NCBI RefSeq assembly: GCF_024704725.1
Contig: NZ_JALIQS010000011.1
Coordinates: 48,970-112,969, forward strand
Source: Shinella sp. CPCC 101442
GTDB lineage: Bacteria > Pseudomonadota > Alphaproteobacteria > Rhizobiales > Rhizobiaceae
Length of the DNA: 64,000 nucleotides
Reading direction: 5' to 3'
Below are positions 48,917-59,089 of the stretch, one piece after another; position 1 is the stretch's first letter; each line of letters opens with the position of its first letter. The notes below the pieces were generated by a model that searched no databases, was not told where the DNA came from, and worked only from the letters and a program-made list of their open reading frames with translations. A program made the translations under genes and the position numbers.

Positions 48917-50740
48917 ATGACCGATTTCGCTACGCTTGTACTAGCGGCCGATAGCCGTGGTCTCGTAACTGGCGAGGAGGCACTGGATCGTCTGGCGACG
49001 ACTGCGGAAAAGACAGAAAGGCGTACGGCGAAATCTCTCGGGGATGTGGGGAAGGCTGCCGAACAGGTCGGGAAGCAGAGTGTCTATGCGGCACAGAATT
49101 CGCGCATGATGGCTATGCAGCTAAGCCAAGTGGCCCAACAAGCGTCGGCAACGGGGAATTGGCTGCAAGCGCTAGCCATTCAGCTACCTGATCTCGCACT
49201 CGGCTTCGGCCCAATCGGTATCGCGGCCGGCGCCGCCGCTGGTGCAGTTCTTGCTTACTTTGCATCCTTTAATGATGGAGACGATGCAAACCAGATATTG
49301 AAGGAGCAAGAGGAGCTGATCCGCCAGGTGGCCGATCGGTGGGGCGAAGCCGCGCCCGCTCTTCAGGCCTATATTGACACCTTGGATCGCGCTAAAACCG
49401 CTGCTGAGGATGCCGCTGCTCAACAGGTGTTCGCCGATGAACAGTTTCGATCGGCGCGAGAAGCGCTTCCTGATCTGATCGTTGGGTTCGACGATCTCAC
49501 CTCAAAACTGAGGCTGGCCGGCGAGGAGCAAGAGAATATCGGTGAGCTCGAGAGAGCGTTTCAGGCGCTGCAAGAGGCTGTTGAAAGCAACAGCGATCCC
49601 ACCGACGAACTTAAAAACCTTCAGACGGCTCTCGCCGACGCCGCGAAGTCCTCTGGAATACCAGCAATTGATTCCTTCTCTAGCTCGCTCTACAGCTTTG
49701 GGAATGCTGCATTAACAGCAGCCGGCAATGTGGAAACGCTCGTCAAACAAATGAGCGTTGCGCAGACGCTTTCCAACATTCGAGGGCTCAACGCGCCGCT
49801 AGGGTACGAGAACCCAGACGTTCCGGATCCAACAGTTGAAATCCCGACACCCAATCGCCGCCCACTGATCGAACTCGATGGCCTCCCCGGTGAATTCGGC
49901 AGGAAGGGGCGCAAGGGTCGAAAAGGCGGGAAATCCCAGACGCAGCTCTACGACGACATCGTCGCCGCTGCGAATCGCCGGATCACCAGCCTCGAAGCGG
50001 AAAAAGACGCTATAGGCCTGACCGATGAGGCGGCCGCCAGGCTGCTCTACACCACCGATCTGTTCAACGATGCGCAGCAGAAGGGGATCGACCTCTCTGG
50101 ACCGCAACGTGAGCAACTGACGACGCTGGCCGAAACCATGGCCCGCGTCGAGGAGGAGACCCGCCAAGCCTCCGAAGCGATGGAGTTCCAGAAGGATGTC
50201 TTGCACGGCATCTTCGGCGATCTACGCGACGCCCTAGACGACGGCAAGATCTCCTGGGAGGAGTTCGGCGACATCGCCATGGGCGTGCTCGACAAGGTGA
50301 TCGACAAAATCGAGGATGACCTTGTCGACGCCATGGTGAACCTAAACAGCGGGACGGCCAGCGGCGGCGGGTTTCTCAGTGGGCTCTTCAGCCTGTTTGG
50401 TGGTGGAGGCGGGGCTTCTGCCGACCCTTGGGCCGGCATGCGCGTCACCTCCTTCGATGGCGGTGGCTATACCGGCAAGCGTTCGCGCTCGGGCGGCATG
50501 GACGGGAAGGGCGGTTTCATGGCGCTCCTCCACCCTGATGAGACGGTTATCGACCATACGAAATCAGGCGGAAGCTCTGTCTCTGAACGCGAAGGCCGCA
50601 CCGTCATCGAGGTTCGCATGTCGGCGGATGTTGAGTCCCGCATCATGCGAAATACGTCAAGAAACGCGGTCGAAATCGTCAAGCAAAACAACAAGAACCG
50701 GCAAGAAGCTTACACGAACGGTGATAACGCCTATGGCTAA
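48917..50740 (+). CDS. Tail tape measure protein
   Basis: The protein is 607 residues. It has a long helical N-terminal half (ATTAEKTERRTAKSLGDVGK), a hydrophobic segment (LPDLALGFGPIGIAAGAAAG), coiled coils, and a Gly-rich region near 490-510 before GMDGKGGFMALLHPDETVID. Together these are typical of the tape measure that sets tail length. It is short for this family, so the tail may be short to medium in length. Confidence 0.85.
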   Translation: MTDFATLVLAADSRGLVTGEEALDRLATTAEKTERRTAKSLGDVGKAAEQVGKQSVYAAQNSRMMAMQLSQVAQQASATGNWLQALAIQLPDLALGFGPIGIAAGAAAGAVLAYFASFNDGDDANQILKEQEELIRQVADRWGEAAPALQAYIDTLDRAKTAAEDAAAQQVFADEQFRSAREALPDLIVGFDDLTSKLRLAGEEQENIGELERAFQALQEAVESNSDPTDELKNLQTALADAAKSSGIPAIDSFSSSLYSFGNAALTAAGNVETLVKQMSVAQTLSNIRGLNAPLGYENPDVPDPTVEIPTPNRRPLIELDGLPGEFGRKGRKGRKGGKSQTQLYDDIVAAANRRITSLEAEKDAIGLTDEAAARLLYTTDLFNDAQQKGIDLSGPQREQLTTLAETMARVEEETRQASEAMEFQKDVLHGIFGDLRDALDDGKISWEEFGDIAMGVLDKVIDKIEDDLVDAMVNLNSGTASGGGFLSGLFSLFGGGGGASADPWAGMRVTSFDGGGYTGKRSRSGGMDGKGGFMALLHPDETVIDHTKSGGSSVSEREGRTVIEVRMSADVESRIMRNTSRNAVEIVKQNNKNRQEAYTNGDNAYG

Positions 50741-51386
50741 TCCGATCCATCTACCGACCGTGCCATGGGCACAAGTGAGCTTCATGCCTGTTAGCCCGGC
50801 AGACGTAAGCATGATGGAGGGTCGCCGTTCGGAGATGATGGCGAGCATGACGCCATACTGGGTGGCCTCATACTCAACCAGCTCGCTCCTGCCGGTGCAG
50901 TCGGGATTGTTTGATGCCTTCATCATGAAAGCGGATGCGCGCGGCGTGCCGTTTCTCGCCTACGATCCGGGACGGCCTCGGCCGATTGCTATGGACAAGG
51001 GTGTTCCGCTGTCGGGCAGCAAGGCCGGCGGTGGCTCGTTTATCGGAGAGGCTGCCCTGGACGATATTCTCGATAGCCGCACCGTCCAAATCTCAGGCCT
51101 GCCAGCGGCGTTCAAATTCCTTCCCGGCGACTACATGGAATTTCGCATGACGCCGCTCATTCGATCGCTCCACCGAGTGGCGGAGAATGCCACGGCCACT
51201 TCCGGCGGGGTGGCGACGATCGAATTCATGTACGCGCTGGACACGGAGAACTTCACGACCGGGGCAACCGTACATCTGGAGAAGGCGTCCACTGTAATGA
51301 TGATTGATCCGGGAAGCGTGCAGGCGCCGAAGTCGCTTGGCAATCGCGAGGCATCGTTCTCCGCGACCGAGGTATTCTTTTCATGA
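50733..51386 (+). CDS. Distal tail (Dit-like) protein
   Basis: The protein is 217 residues. TVPWAQVSFMPVSPADVSMM, FDAFIMKADARGVPFLAYDP and the beta-rich C-terminal half place it as the tail-tip component after the tape measure. It overlaps the tape measure stop by 8 bases. In gene transfer agents the equivalent gene also follows the tape measure. Confidence 0.65.
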   Translation: MANPIHLPTVPWAQVSFMPVSPADVSMMEGRRSEMMASMTPYWVASYSTSSLLPVQSGLFDAFIMKADARGVPFLAYDPGRPRPIAMDKGVPLSGSKAGGGSFIGEAALDDILDSRTVQISGLPAAFKFLPGDYMEFRMTPLIRSLHRVAENATATSGGVATIEFMYALDTENFTTGATVHLEKASTVMMIDPGSVQAPKSLGNREASFSATEVFFS

Positions 51387-51973
51387 GCGCGCTTGATCCC
51401 GCTGTAGAGGCGCTCGTCGATGCTGGTCGGTTGGCGCGGCTTGACCTCATCCGCTTCGATCTACCCGGCAAGACCGTCGGCTATCACCGTGGCGGCCGCC
51501 CCTACACGCACAATGGTTTGGTTTATCTGCCCAACAGATTTCTGGAGATGGGCAGTATGACGAGCGCGGTAGGCGTGGCCGTCACCACCCGAACGATCGT
51601 GTTCTCGAACATCCCGGTGAGTGATCCCGGCGACGCCGTCGCAGAGATTGAGACGTACAGCTATCAGAATGCCCCGGTCATCATCGCTCATCTTGCCGGC
51701 GTGCCCGAGACGAATGAAGTCGTCGGCATTTTGGCCTCATCCATCTACGAGATCGACCAGGTGCGGTTCAACGAAGGTGCCGTCACCGGCGCCGAGCGTT
51801 CCCTGACGCTCTCGATCGATCTCCAGCCGCCGGGTCGGTCGGCTCGGGGCTCCACCGGCGTCAAGCGCAGCCTTGCCGAGCACCAGTTCGACAATCTCGC
51901 CACAGATACTGGTCTCGAATACGTCGCTACCAATGCCACGATCCCCGAGGAATGGGGACAAAGGTCAGGCTGA
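51383..51973 (+). CDS. DUF2163 tail protein
   Basis: The protein is 196 residues. RLDLIRFDLPGKTVGYHRGG, YTHNGLVYLPNRFLEMGSM and RTIVFSNIPVSDPGDAVAEI are typical of DUF2163 tail-tip proteins of alphaproteobacterial phages and gene transfer agents. It overlaps the previous gene by ATGA. Confidence 0.75.
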   Translation: MSALDPAVEALVDAGRLARLDLIRFDLPGKTVGYHRGGRPYTHNGLVYLPNRFLEMGSMTSAVGVAVTTRTIVFSNIPVSDPGDAVAEIETYSYQNAPVIIAHLAGVPETNEVVGILASSIYEIDQVRFNEGAVTGAERSLTLSIDLQPPGRSARGSTGVKRSLAEHQFDNLATDTGLEYVATNATIPEEWGQRSG

Positions 51974-51980
51974 TCGCATC

Positions 51981-52394
51981 ATGAACCGTTTCCGAAAAGT
52001 CGAGGCTACGCTCACCGCGGAGCTGGCGAAGCCGTATGCCTATGGCAACCCCGCGCAGTCCGACTGCTTCTTCATGGGGCTGGCGCTCGTTGATGCGCTG
52101 GAGGGGTCGCAACGCGCCCGGAAGTACGCCGGCAGCTACAAGACGCTTGCCGGTGCGCAGCGTGCGCTTCGTCGCCGGGGCCATTCTTCACTCGTGTCAT
52201 TCCTCGCCACGGAACTCGGCAGGCTGGTGCTTGGTGGCGCTGAAGCGCGTTTCGGCGATCTGGTGATCCTGCTCCTCGCTGACGGCGCCGAACATGTCGG
52301 CGTGTGCCTCGGCACGCGGTTCCGCACCAAGACCCCTGACGGCGCGCGGGACTACCCGCTCGACACCGTCGTCGCAGCCTTTCACATCGGATAA
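51981..52394 (+). CDS. NlpC/P60-like tail peptidase (DUF6950)
   Basis: The protein is 137 residues. The probable catalytic Cys is in QSDCFFMGLALVDALEG and the His in GAEHVGVCLG, as in NlpC/P60-type tail proteins. It may cut peptidoglycan during DNA entry. The position between DUF2163 and the J-like protein matches that of the gene transfer agent cell-wall peptidase. Confidence 0.75.
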   Translation: MNRFRKVEATLTAELAKPYAYGNPAQSDCFFMGLALVDALEGSQRARKYAGSYKTLAGAQRALRRRGHSSLVSFLATELGRLVLGGAEARFGDLVILLLADGAEHVGVCLGTRFRTKTPDGARDYPLDTVVAAFHIG

Positions 52395-52400
52395 TCCTGA

Positions 52401-55400
52401 ATGGCGATTTTCAGCTTTCTTGGCACGGCTATTGCCGGCGCGCTTTTTGCTGGCTCCACGCTGGCCGCGTCCGTCATTGCCGGCGGTCTCGCCTTCGCGG
52501 CGCGGATCGGCCTGTCGTATCTCAATCGGCCGAAGAAGCGCTCCTATTCGGCGGTACAGGCCGAGACGCAGTTCGGCGGCGACGTGCCGGTCGGCACGAT
52601 CTACGGCACGTCGAAGACCAAGGGGCAGCGGACGTTCTATGGGAAGTGGGGGGCGGGCAACAAGTGCAATGCCGAGGTCTTCCTGCTGGCGAACGGCTGG
52701 TGTGACGGCCTGGAGCCTTATGTCTATTTCTACGGCCAGAAGCAGACGCTGGTTGAGCGCCCGATCATTGGCAACGAGGTGGCGCACTACGGCGTCGAGG
52801 GCTTCCTTGCCGGTGGCAATCACCTGTTCTCGATCCGCTTCTACGATGGCCGTCCCGATCAGCTCGTAGACCAGAAGCTCGTCGATGACACCGCAGCCCT
52901 CGGCCCGACGTGGAAATCGACCAGCGTCAATGCCGGCATCGCCTATGTCGTCGTGGAGCGGATCTTCAAGCCGGAGCAGTTCGACAAGGGCAAGCCGGAT
53001 ATCGAGTTCGTGGTGCGCGGCCTGCGCGAATACGATCCTCGCAAGGATTCGACGGTGGCCGGCGGCTCGGGACCGCAGCGCCTCGACGATCCCGCGACCT
53101 GGGTCCACACGCTTAATCCGGCCGTCCATAGGTTCAACTATCAGCTCGGCCTGCGCGCGCTGGTCTCCGGGCGCACGCTGATCGGTGAAGGCAAGAGCAT
53201 CGGGCAGCTGGACCTTGCCACCTATTTCGTGGCGATGAACGTTTGCGACACGCTGCGCCTTGACGACAAGCCGACCTATCAGTGTTCGCTCGTCGTCGGT
53301 GGCGAGGATGACCATACCGAGATCCTGCGCGAGTTCGACGACGCCATGGCTGGCTATGGCCTCAACCGGCGCGGCCTCTCGGGTGTTATTGCCGGGGCGC
53401 CTCAGATCCCGGTCATGGAAATCACCGCCGACGATATCCCTGCCGATCGCGCCAAGCAGGTGCAATACCGGAAATCGGCGTTCGAGCTCTATAATCACAT
53501 GTCGGGCCAGTTCACCTCGATCGAGGCGATGTGGAACCCCGAGAGCCTGAAGCCGGTCTATGTGAATGCGGACATCGCTGCCGACGGGCGTAACCGCCAG
53601 GTCAGCAATGATTTTCTGCAGGTCACAGATCCGGACATCGCGCAATACCTGCTGAACATCCGTTATCGTCAGAATCGTAAGGGCGGCACCGCAACATTGC
53701 CGGTGAGCCGGCGCGTCGGCCTGAAGGTGCAGGAAGGGGAGTGGGTCTCCTGGCGCGGCAAGGAATGGATGATCTCGGAATGGGCGCTCGACGACCGCTT
53801 CCAGATCACCCTGAAGCTGACCGAGACCGGCGCCGACATCTATGACGACGAGGCCATCGAGCCCGGCCCGATCGTCATTCCGCCGACGGCGCCGCTCAAC
53901 CCGTCGCTGCTTTCGACCGTGCAGAAACTTGGCGTTGCCGTCGGCCTCCTGACCGGCCCCGACGGCACGGAGTATCCGACGCTGCAGTTTACGTGGACGC
54001 CGCCGGATGATCCGTCGATCGTCGCCGTGCGCTTCGAATACTTCGATGGCGTCGATCCAACCGACAAGACCATCCAGAAATGGCGCTGCGACCAGCCGGA
54101 AGATGGGACGGATGAAACCGGCACCAATATCGTGCCGGGCTCGCCATACTCGGCCCGCGCCACGATCGTCACGCAGCCGGATCGCCTAAAGACCTGGACG
54201 CCGTGGGTGACGACCGCCGGCAGCACGGCGCCGGTCTACCTGCCGGGTATGCTGGAGGAGTTGAACGAACGGTTCGACGAGTTTGAAGAGTTCATCGGGG
54301 CTGATGTCGATGCGCTAGAGGTGGAAATCGATCAGGTAACGGCTGCCCTAATTGCTGAGACCGAGGCGCGCACCGATCAGGTCATCGCCGAGCAGGAAGA
54401 GCGCATCGCCGACGCGCGCCGTCTGGCCGTCAATTACCGCGCGCTGATCGACGAGGTCGGTGCGGTCCGCGACCTCCTGGCAAACGCCAGCTATACCGGA
54501 TTTACCCATGTCGAGCAGATCCGCACGGCGCTGGCGGTCCGTGTCAACGACATCTATGCCGAGTTCGACCAGCGCGTCACGGTGGCCACCGGCGAAAACA
54601 GCGGCATGGTGCAACGCATCACCCGCCTGGAGACCGGCAACACCGAGTTGACAGCCCTTATCGGCTTCGTGGAAACCGCATCCGTCGATGGCTTGAACGC
54701 CATGGCGCAGCAAATCAGCTTGCTTTCGGCTGGTACCGACAACCAGTTTGATCCCGCTGTCATGTGGAATTTCACGTCCACAATCGAGAGCTGGACCGGA
54801 AATGGGACGCCGACGTGGGTTGCAGGCTCGATCCGACCTGCGAACCAGGTGAGCGGGCCCTACATCACCTCGCCGACCGCCCTTGCCATCGTCGCCACGA
54901 CGTATCGCCAAGTGCGCGCTCGCATCCGTAAGGCAGGATCGCCGACATGGGTGGGCTATTGCTGGTGGAAGGCGACGAGCGACACGACCTGGGACAGCGC
55001 GCGCCGCGTTTCGGTTGCCGAGCCGATCTTTGACGGCAACGGCTTTGCGAACATCACATTCTATCTGGAATGGACCGGCACGATCGATGCCATCCGCCTC
55101 GATATATCGGCGGCGCAGACCGCGAGCGACTACTACCTCATCGACTGGGTTGGTATCGGCAGCCCATCGCCGGGCGCCTCGCGCGCTGAACTACTTGCCG
55201 AGCGCACGGCCCGGATCTCGGCCGATGACGCGCAGGTCACCGACATTACCGTTTTGCAAGCCGCCATCAACAGCCCGACGACGGGGCTTGGCGCGCTTTC
55301 GACGGCCGTCACCGGCGTGACAGCTCGCGTCGCCCTGACCGAGGCGGGCATTACCGCGCACGGCGACATTCTCGCCAGCCTTGAAACGGAGATTGACGGC

Positions 55401-56993
55401 AAAGCCTCTATCGAGACCGTGCAGGCCATCCAGAACAATATTGACGCGCTCGATGCCGGCGGCGTTTCGAGCATCGGCAGCGCGGTCACGACGATCCGCA
55501 ACGAGCTCCTGGCAATGGCTGGCCAGCTCATGGAACTGGGCTTCCAGAACTTCCTTGGCCAGATCGAGAACAAGAAGATTATTGCGGACGCGGCTCAAAC
55601 GCTGACGACACGTATCGAACTGACGAATGACAACCTGCTGGTGACGAGTACCGCACTTACGAAGGTGCAGGCCGAAATTCCGAACCTCGCGAAGTCAACG
55701 GCGGTATCGATCCTCGATACCCGTATCACGGCCAATGAACTACTGACCGCCGCGTCGTCCGTCGCCATCGACCGCGTAAAGGCCGACCTGGGATGGGACG
55801 ATAGTGCCGCGACCGGCGCGCGCGCCACCGCGCTCAACGTCATCCGGGCCGACGTCTCGTTGTCCTATGGGCTCGCCGGCGCGAAGAACAAGACCTATCG
55901 GCAAAATACGGCGCCGATCGGCACCACCGCTGTCCCGCTCGTTGTCGGTGACCTTTGGGTCAATTCGTCCGACGGCGAGATCATGAAGCGCTGGAACGGA
56001 ACCGCCTGGATTGACGTCACCGACGCGCGCATCACATCATCCGCGTCCGCGCTGACCTCGATCAAGGCCGAACTCGGATGGGACGAAGCCAGCCCTTCCG
56101 GCGGGAAAGCAACGGCCCTGACGTTGCTTACGGCCAACGTCACCGTGGCCTATAACCTCGCCGACGCCAAGAACAAGGTCTATCGCCAGTCCGGCGCTCC
56201 GGGCGGCACCACGGCGGTTCCCCTGCGAAACGGTGATATCTGGATCAACTCCGCTGACGGCGAGGTCACCAAGCGCTGGAACGGCTCGACTTGGATAGAC
56301 GTCACCGATGCGCGCGTCACGTCGTCCGCGTCGGCCATCACCTTGATCAAATCGGAACTGGGCTGGGACGACGCGCAACCGAGCGGCGGCAAGGCCACCG
56401 GCCTGTCCGTTGTTCGCACGGACGTCTCAAACGTCGTCGCGCTTGCAGACTCAAAAAACCGTGTCTATCGGCAGATCAATCCGCCCACGGGCACGACCGC
56501 CAATCCTTTGCGATCGGGTGATGTTTGGTACGCCAGTGGTAACGGCAACATGCCCAACCGCTGGAACGGCTCGGATTGGGTGCCAGTCGATGACGCTCGG
56601 GTCCAGGCAACGGCAACACTCCTGCAAAGCCTTACGGCGACCGTTGACGACAACTCCGCCAACGCGCGCTTCAAGATGTCGACCGTTGCCGGCCCAACCG
56701 GCTATGCCCGTATTGCCGCCCGCGTCAAATACACGTCCAGCGGTTTGGAGCGGTCGGCTGGCTTTTACGTCGATGTTCCGAGCGATACGAGCCTAGACAG
56801 CGTTTTCCTTGTAGAGGCGGACCAGTTCGCGGTTCGCAACGGCAGCAACAAAAAGAAGCCGTTCATCGTCCAGGGTGGCGAGGTCATCATGGATGTCGCG
56901 AACATCGGTACGGTCAATGCCGGTGTGCTCCAGAGCCTCAACGGCAAGATGCGGATCGACCTCAACGCTGGCACGATCAGGATTTCGTCATGA
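52401..56993 (+). CDS. Host specificity J-like central tail fibre protein
   Basis: The protein is 1530 residues. The N-terminal part (about 1-480) has the order of lambda J-like baseplate hub proteins, with GGDVPVGTIYGTSKTKGQ, then a hydrophobic start (about 5-35). A coiled-coil/beta part follows, and three tandem 95-residue repeats with YRQ, GTTAVPL, KRWNG and DVTDARITSSASA (about 1131-1410). The C-terminal 120 residues are beta-rich. It should contact the host surface and carry receptor specificity. Confidence 0.85.
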   Translation: MAIFSFLGTAIAGALFAGSTLAASVIAGGLAFAARIGLSYLNRPKKRSYSAVQAETQFGGDVPVGTIYGTSKTKGQRTFYGKWGAGNKCNAEVFLLANGWCDGLEPYVYFYGQKQTLVERPIIGNEVAHYGVEGFLAGGNHLFSIRFYDGRPDQLVDQKLVDDTAALGPTWKSTSVNAGIAYVVVERIFKPEQFDKGKPDIEFVVRGLREYDPRKDSTVAGGSGPQRLDDPATWVHTLNPAVHRFNYQLGLRALVSGRTLIGEGKSIGQLDLATYFVAMNVCDTLRLDDKPTYQCSLVVGGEDDHTEILREFDDAMAGYGLNRRGLSGVIAGAPQIPVMEITADDIPADRAKQVQYRKSAFELYNHMSGQFTSIEAMWNPESLKPVYVNADIAADGRNRQVSNDFLQVTDPDIAQYLLNIRYRQNRKGGTATLPVSRRVGLKVQEGEWVSWRGKEWMISEWALDDRFQITLKLTETGADIYDDEAIEPGPIVIPPTAPLNPSLLSTVQKLGVAVGLLTGPDGTEYPTLQFTWTPPDDPSIVAVRFEYFDGVDPTDKTIQKWRCDQPEDGTDETGTNIVPGSPYSARATIVTQPDRLKTWTPWVTTAGSTAPVYLPGMLEELNERFDEFEEFIGADVDALEVEIDQVTAALIAETEARTDQVIAEQEERIADARRLAVNYRALIDEVGAVRDLLANASYTGFTHVEQIRTALAVRVNDIYAEFDQRVTVATGENSGMVQRITRLETGNTELTALIGFVETASVDGLNAMAQQISLLSAGTDNQFDPAVMWNFTSTIESWTGNGTPTWVAGSIRPANQVSGPYITSPTALAIVATTYRQVRARIRKAGSPTWVGYCWWKATSDTTWDSARRVSVAEPIFDGNGFANITFYLEWTGTIDAIRLDISAAQTASDYYLIDWVGIGSPSPGASRAELLAERTARISADDAQVTDITVLQAAINSPTTGLGALSTAVTGVTARVALTEAGITAHGDILASLETEIDGKASIETVQAIQNNIDALDAGGVSSIGSAVTTIRNELLAMAGQLMELGFQNFLGQIENKKIIADAAQTLTTRIELTNDNLLVTSTALTKVQAEIPNLAKSTAVSILDTRITANELLTAASSVAIDRVKADLGWDDSAATGARATALNVIRADVSLSYGLAGAKNKTYRQNTAPIGTTAVPLVVGDLWVNSSDGEIMKRWNGTAWIDVTDARITSSASALTSIKAELGWDEASPSGGKATALTLLTANVTVAYNLADAKNKVYRQSGAPGGTTAVPLRNGDIWINSADGEVTKRWNGSTWIDVTDARVTSSASAITLIKSELGWDDAQPSGGKATGLSVVRTDVSNVVALADSKNRVYRQINPPTGTTANPLRSGDVWYASGNGNMPNRWNGSDWVPVDDARVQATATLLQSLTATVDDNSANARFKMSTVAGPTGYARIAARVKYTSSGLERSAGFYVDVPSDTSLDSVFLVEADQFAVRNGSNKKKPFIVQGGEVIMDVANIGTVNAGVLQSLNGKMRIDLNAGTIRISS
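55791..56645 (+). repeat. Three tandem 285-bp units in the J-like gene
   Basis: Units start with the same GGATGGGACG or GGCTGGGACG at 55791, 56076 and 56361, exactly 285 bases (95 codons) apart. The units are alike but not identical; the third is shorter at its end. They encode repeated TTAVPL/KRWNG modules of the fibre. Confidence 0.85.
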
Positions 56994-58528
56994 CGGAGAT
57001 ACTGATCGGCGACGACAGCACCGGTGTTGCTTGCGTCAAAATCACCAAGGGAACGTTCGATCCCATCACAACGCCAGACGCGCTGCGCGGGCGCTTCTAC
57101 TTCAATTCGAAGTGGACAAACCAGCTCACGACGCCCGAGATCGAGGACTGTCCCTACGTGCCCTATTCGGGCGGAAGCGAGAGGGCTGTGCGGTTCCCGT
57201 CCGGCTCGAACAATTCCACCTTCGGGATCATGCGCGTCGATAATCCAACACTGGACAGCTCCAGATACACCATTCGTGGCGCGACACGGTATCCCAGCAT
57301 TCGCTACAACATGCCGCTGTTCGATCTCATCCCGGTCTGGCGCGCGAGCGGACGGTATCGAGGCGCCGATATGATTGAACGCACCTTTGGCGCGGAATAT
57401 GGCCCCGCCGGCGTTCTGGGGGGCTACAACGGAACGGGTGACACGGGGACGTGGTTTCGGCGCTTCGAGGCGTTCGATGCGACCACGGCGTTCAATGTCG
57501 ACTACGGATCGACCTTCATCACCAGCCTTTATAACGCCAATGCGAATGGTTCGGGCTATGATCAGGTTCTGATCGTCTACAATCTGCCCGGCAACAACAC
57601 GGCGCTGGATGGGCCGACATCGCCGCCGAGCCCTGCCGGAAAAGAGACGTTCCTTATTTCGTCGACGCAATGCAAGGTGGCGAAGCCCGGCTATGACGTC
57701 GATGTAGCGACGCCGTCACAACTGGCGTTCGATGCGACGGGCCGCCCGCTCAATGTCATCGCTGCGGCGGATATCGCCATCCCTTTGGGGGCGTCGTCGT
57801 ACAACACCGGGATTTCCCTTCCCGATCGAACGGCAATCGACATGTCGTGCTACGACGCGTCGGCGAGCGAAATCCACTACCCGATGAAGCTGTCGGGCGG
57901 CAATTCCAACTATGGCGTCGAATACTGGACCGACGGTCCGCTGATCCGGTTCAACAATACGAAAAAGGCCTGCCGCGCCCGCTTCATCGTCTACGGCTAT
58001 GACCCTCAAGGGCCATCGAGTGGGGCGAACGATGTGTGGCGACAGTTCGACGATGGCGGCGAGAACGTCACGCAATTCCTTCGGCCGGGCGCCGCCGCAA
58101 GCCCGCGCTTCAGCGACATCATTCTCGACAGCCGCCGCCCGGTGATCCAGATCCTGGCAGACGGGTATTTCAGTGTGCCGACACATACCGGCAGCCTGGC
58201 CACGCCGACAGCGACGACCGTGAATTATGACGCCGCCGGCTTCTTCCCGTACGTCAAATACATGACAGTGCACGGCTCTGGCCTTTCGGAGGAAATCCGG
58301 GCGCCCCGCGTCAACAGGCGCTTCCAGAACAGCCTTTCCGATGGAGGGCTGTCGGGCGACGGTTCGTACTGCAAATACAGCCAGTCGGAAGCGACGTTCT
58401 ACACGGCGAAAGGCCGTCCCCGGTACACTTTCTACAGGGAGGCCGGCGGCGGTGAGATCGTCAACATCATGGATGAAAAACCCATGGTCGGTATCCGCTG
58501 GTTCGTTCTCGGCATCCCGCTTCCCTGA
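56990..58528 (+). CDS. Tail fibre/receptor-binding-like protein
   Basis: The protein is 512 residues, beta-rich with many Gly, Tyr and Asn (GTGDTGTWFRRFEAFDATTA, SNYGVEYWTDGPLIRFNN). It starts inside the end of the J-like gene (ATGA). No known domain is visible. It is probably part of the tail tip and may take part in host recognition. Confidence 0.6.
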   Translation: MTEILIGDDSTGVACVKITKGTFDPITTPDALRGRFYFNSKWTNQLTTPEIEDCPYVPYSGGSERAVRFPSGSNNSTFGIMRVDNPTLDSSRYTIRGATRYPSIRYNMPLFDLIPVWRASGRYRGADMIERTFGAEYGPAGVLGGYNGTGDTGTWFRRFEAFDATTAFNVDYGSTFITSLYNANANGSGYDQVLIVYNLPGNNTALDGPTSPPSPAGKETFLISSTQCKVAKPGYDVDVATPSQLAFDATGRPLNVIAAADIAIPLGASSYNTGISLPDRTAIDMSCYDASASEIHYPMKLSGGNSNYGVEYWTDGPLIRFNNTKKACRARFIVYGYDPQGPSSGANDVWRQFDDGGENVTQFLRPGAAASPRFSDIILDSRRPVIQILADGYFSVPTHTGSLATPTATTVNYDAAGFFPYVKYMTVHGSGLSEEIRAPRVNRRFQNSLSDGGLSGDGSYCKYSQSEATFYTAKGRPRYTFYREAGGGEIVNIMDEKPMVGIRWFVLGIPLP

Positions 58529-58538
58529 AGGAACTCAC

Positions 58539-58790
58539 ATGCGAATCTCTGTCGAAAAGCGCACGCGCGGCTTTGCTGCGTGGCAACGAACCGTCGACGC
58601 CGGCCGGCGCGTGACAGTCCTCCTTGATGGCGTCGTGCAGTTGCACTGCCTGATGGCCGACAGCGCTACCGGCGAAATCAAGCGCCAGGTCATCAATGCC
58701 TTTGGGGAGATCGTCGAGGATCCCGAAACCGGCGACGTCGTGACGGAACTCGTCACCGGAAGCGTCTCCATCACCATCGTCGGCGGCTGA
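58539..58790 (+). CDS. Hypothetical tail-associated protein
   Basis: The protein is 83 residues, beta-rich (RRVTVLLDGVVQLHCLMADS). GAAGGAAC precedes the ATG at 58539. It lies in the fibre cluster. The function is unknown. Confidence 0.6.
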   Translation: MRISVEKRTRGFAAWQRTVDAGRRVTVLLDGVVQLHCLMADSATGEIKRQVINAFGEIVEDPETGDVVTELVTGSVSITIVGG

Positions 58791-58831
58791 CCGCAGAACC
58801 CATCTTCCAAACCCGAACGAGGGAATAGACC

Positions 58832-59086
58832 ATGACCCAGATTGACATCCATCCTGCCGTGGCCCGTCAGGAGGACGCGGCGCTGCTCGCCTACTACAAG
58901 AACCGAAACCTTGTCCTGGCCCAGCTTGCATCCGGGCAATCGGAACTTCTCGACACGCTCGGCAAGGAGCGCGACGAGCTCGCCTGCAAGGTGGACGGGA
59001 TGGCTGCCGACCTTGCCAAGCTGAAGACGGAACTGGCCTTCGCCACGGCAAACAAACGGCGCTCCGCAAAACCGGCGGAGGGCTGA
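58832..59086 (+). CDS. Small coiled-coil protein of the fibre cluster
   Basis: The protein is 84 residues. Its second half is a charged helix (LDTLGKERDELACKVDGMAA). It may act as a fibre chaperone. Three bases separate it from the next gene. Confidence 0.55.
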   Translation: MTQIDIHPAVARQEDAALLAYYKNRNLVLAQLASGQSELLDTLGKERDELACKVDGMAADLAKLKTELAFATANKRRSAKPAEG

Positions 59087-59089
59087 TCC

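Noticed and set aside
52197..53645. A 482-residue reverse-strand open frame
   Set aside because: It is a shadow of the J-like gene with repeated Arg-rich stretches and no domain.
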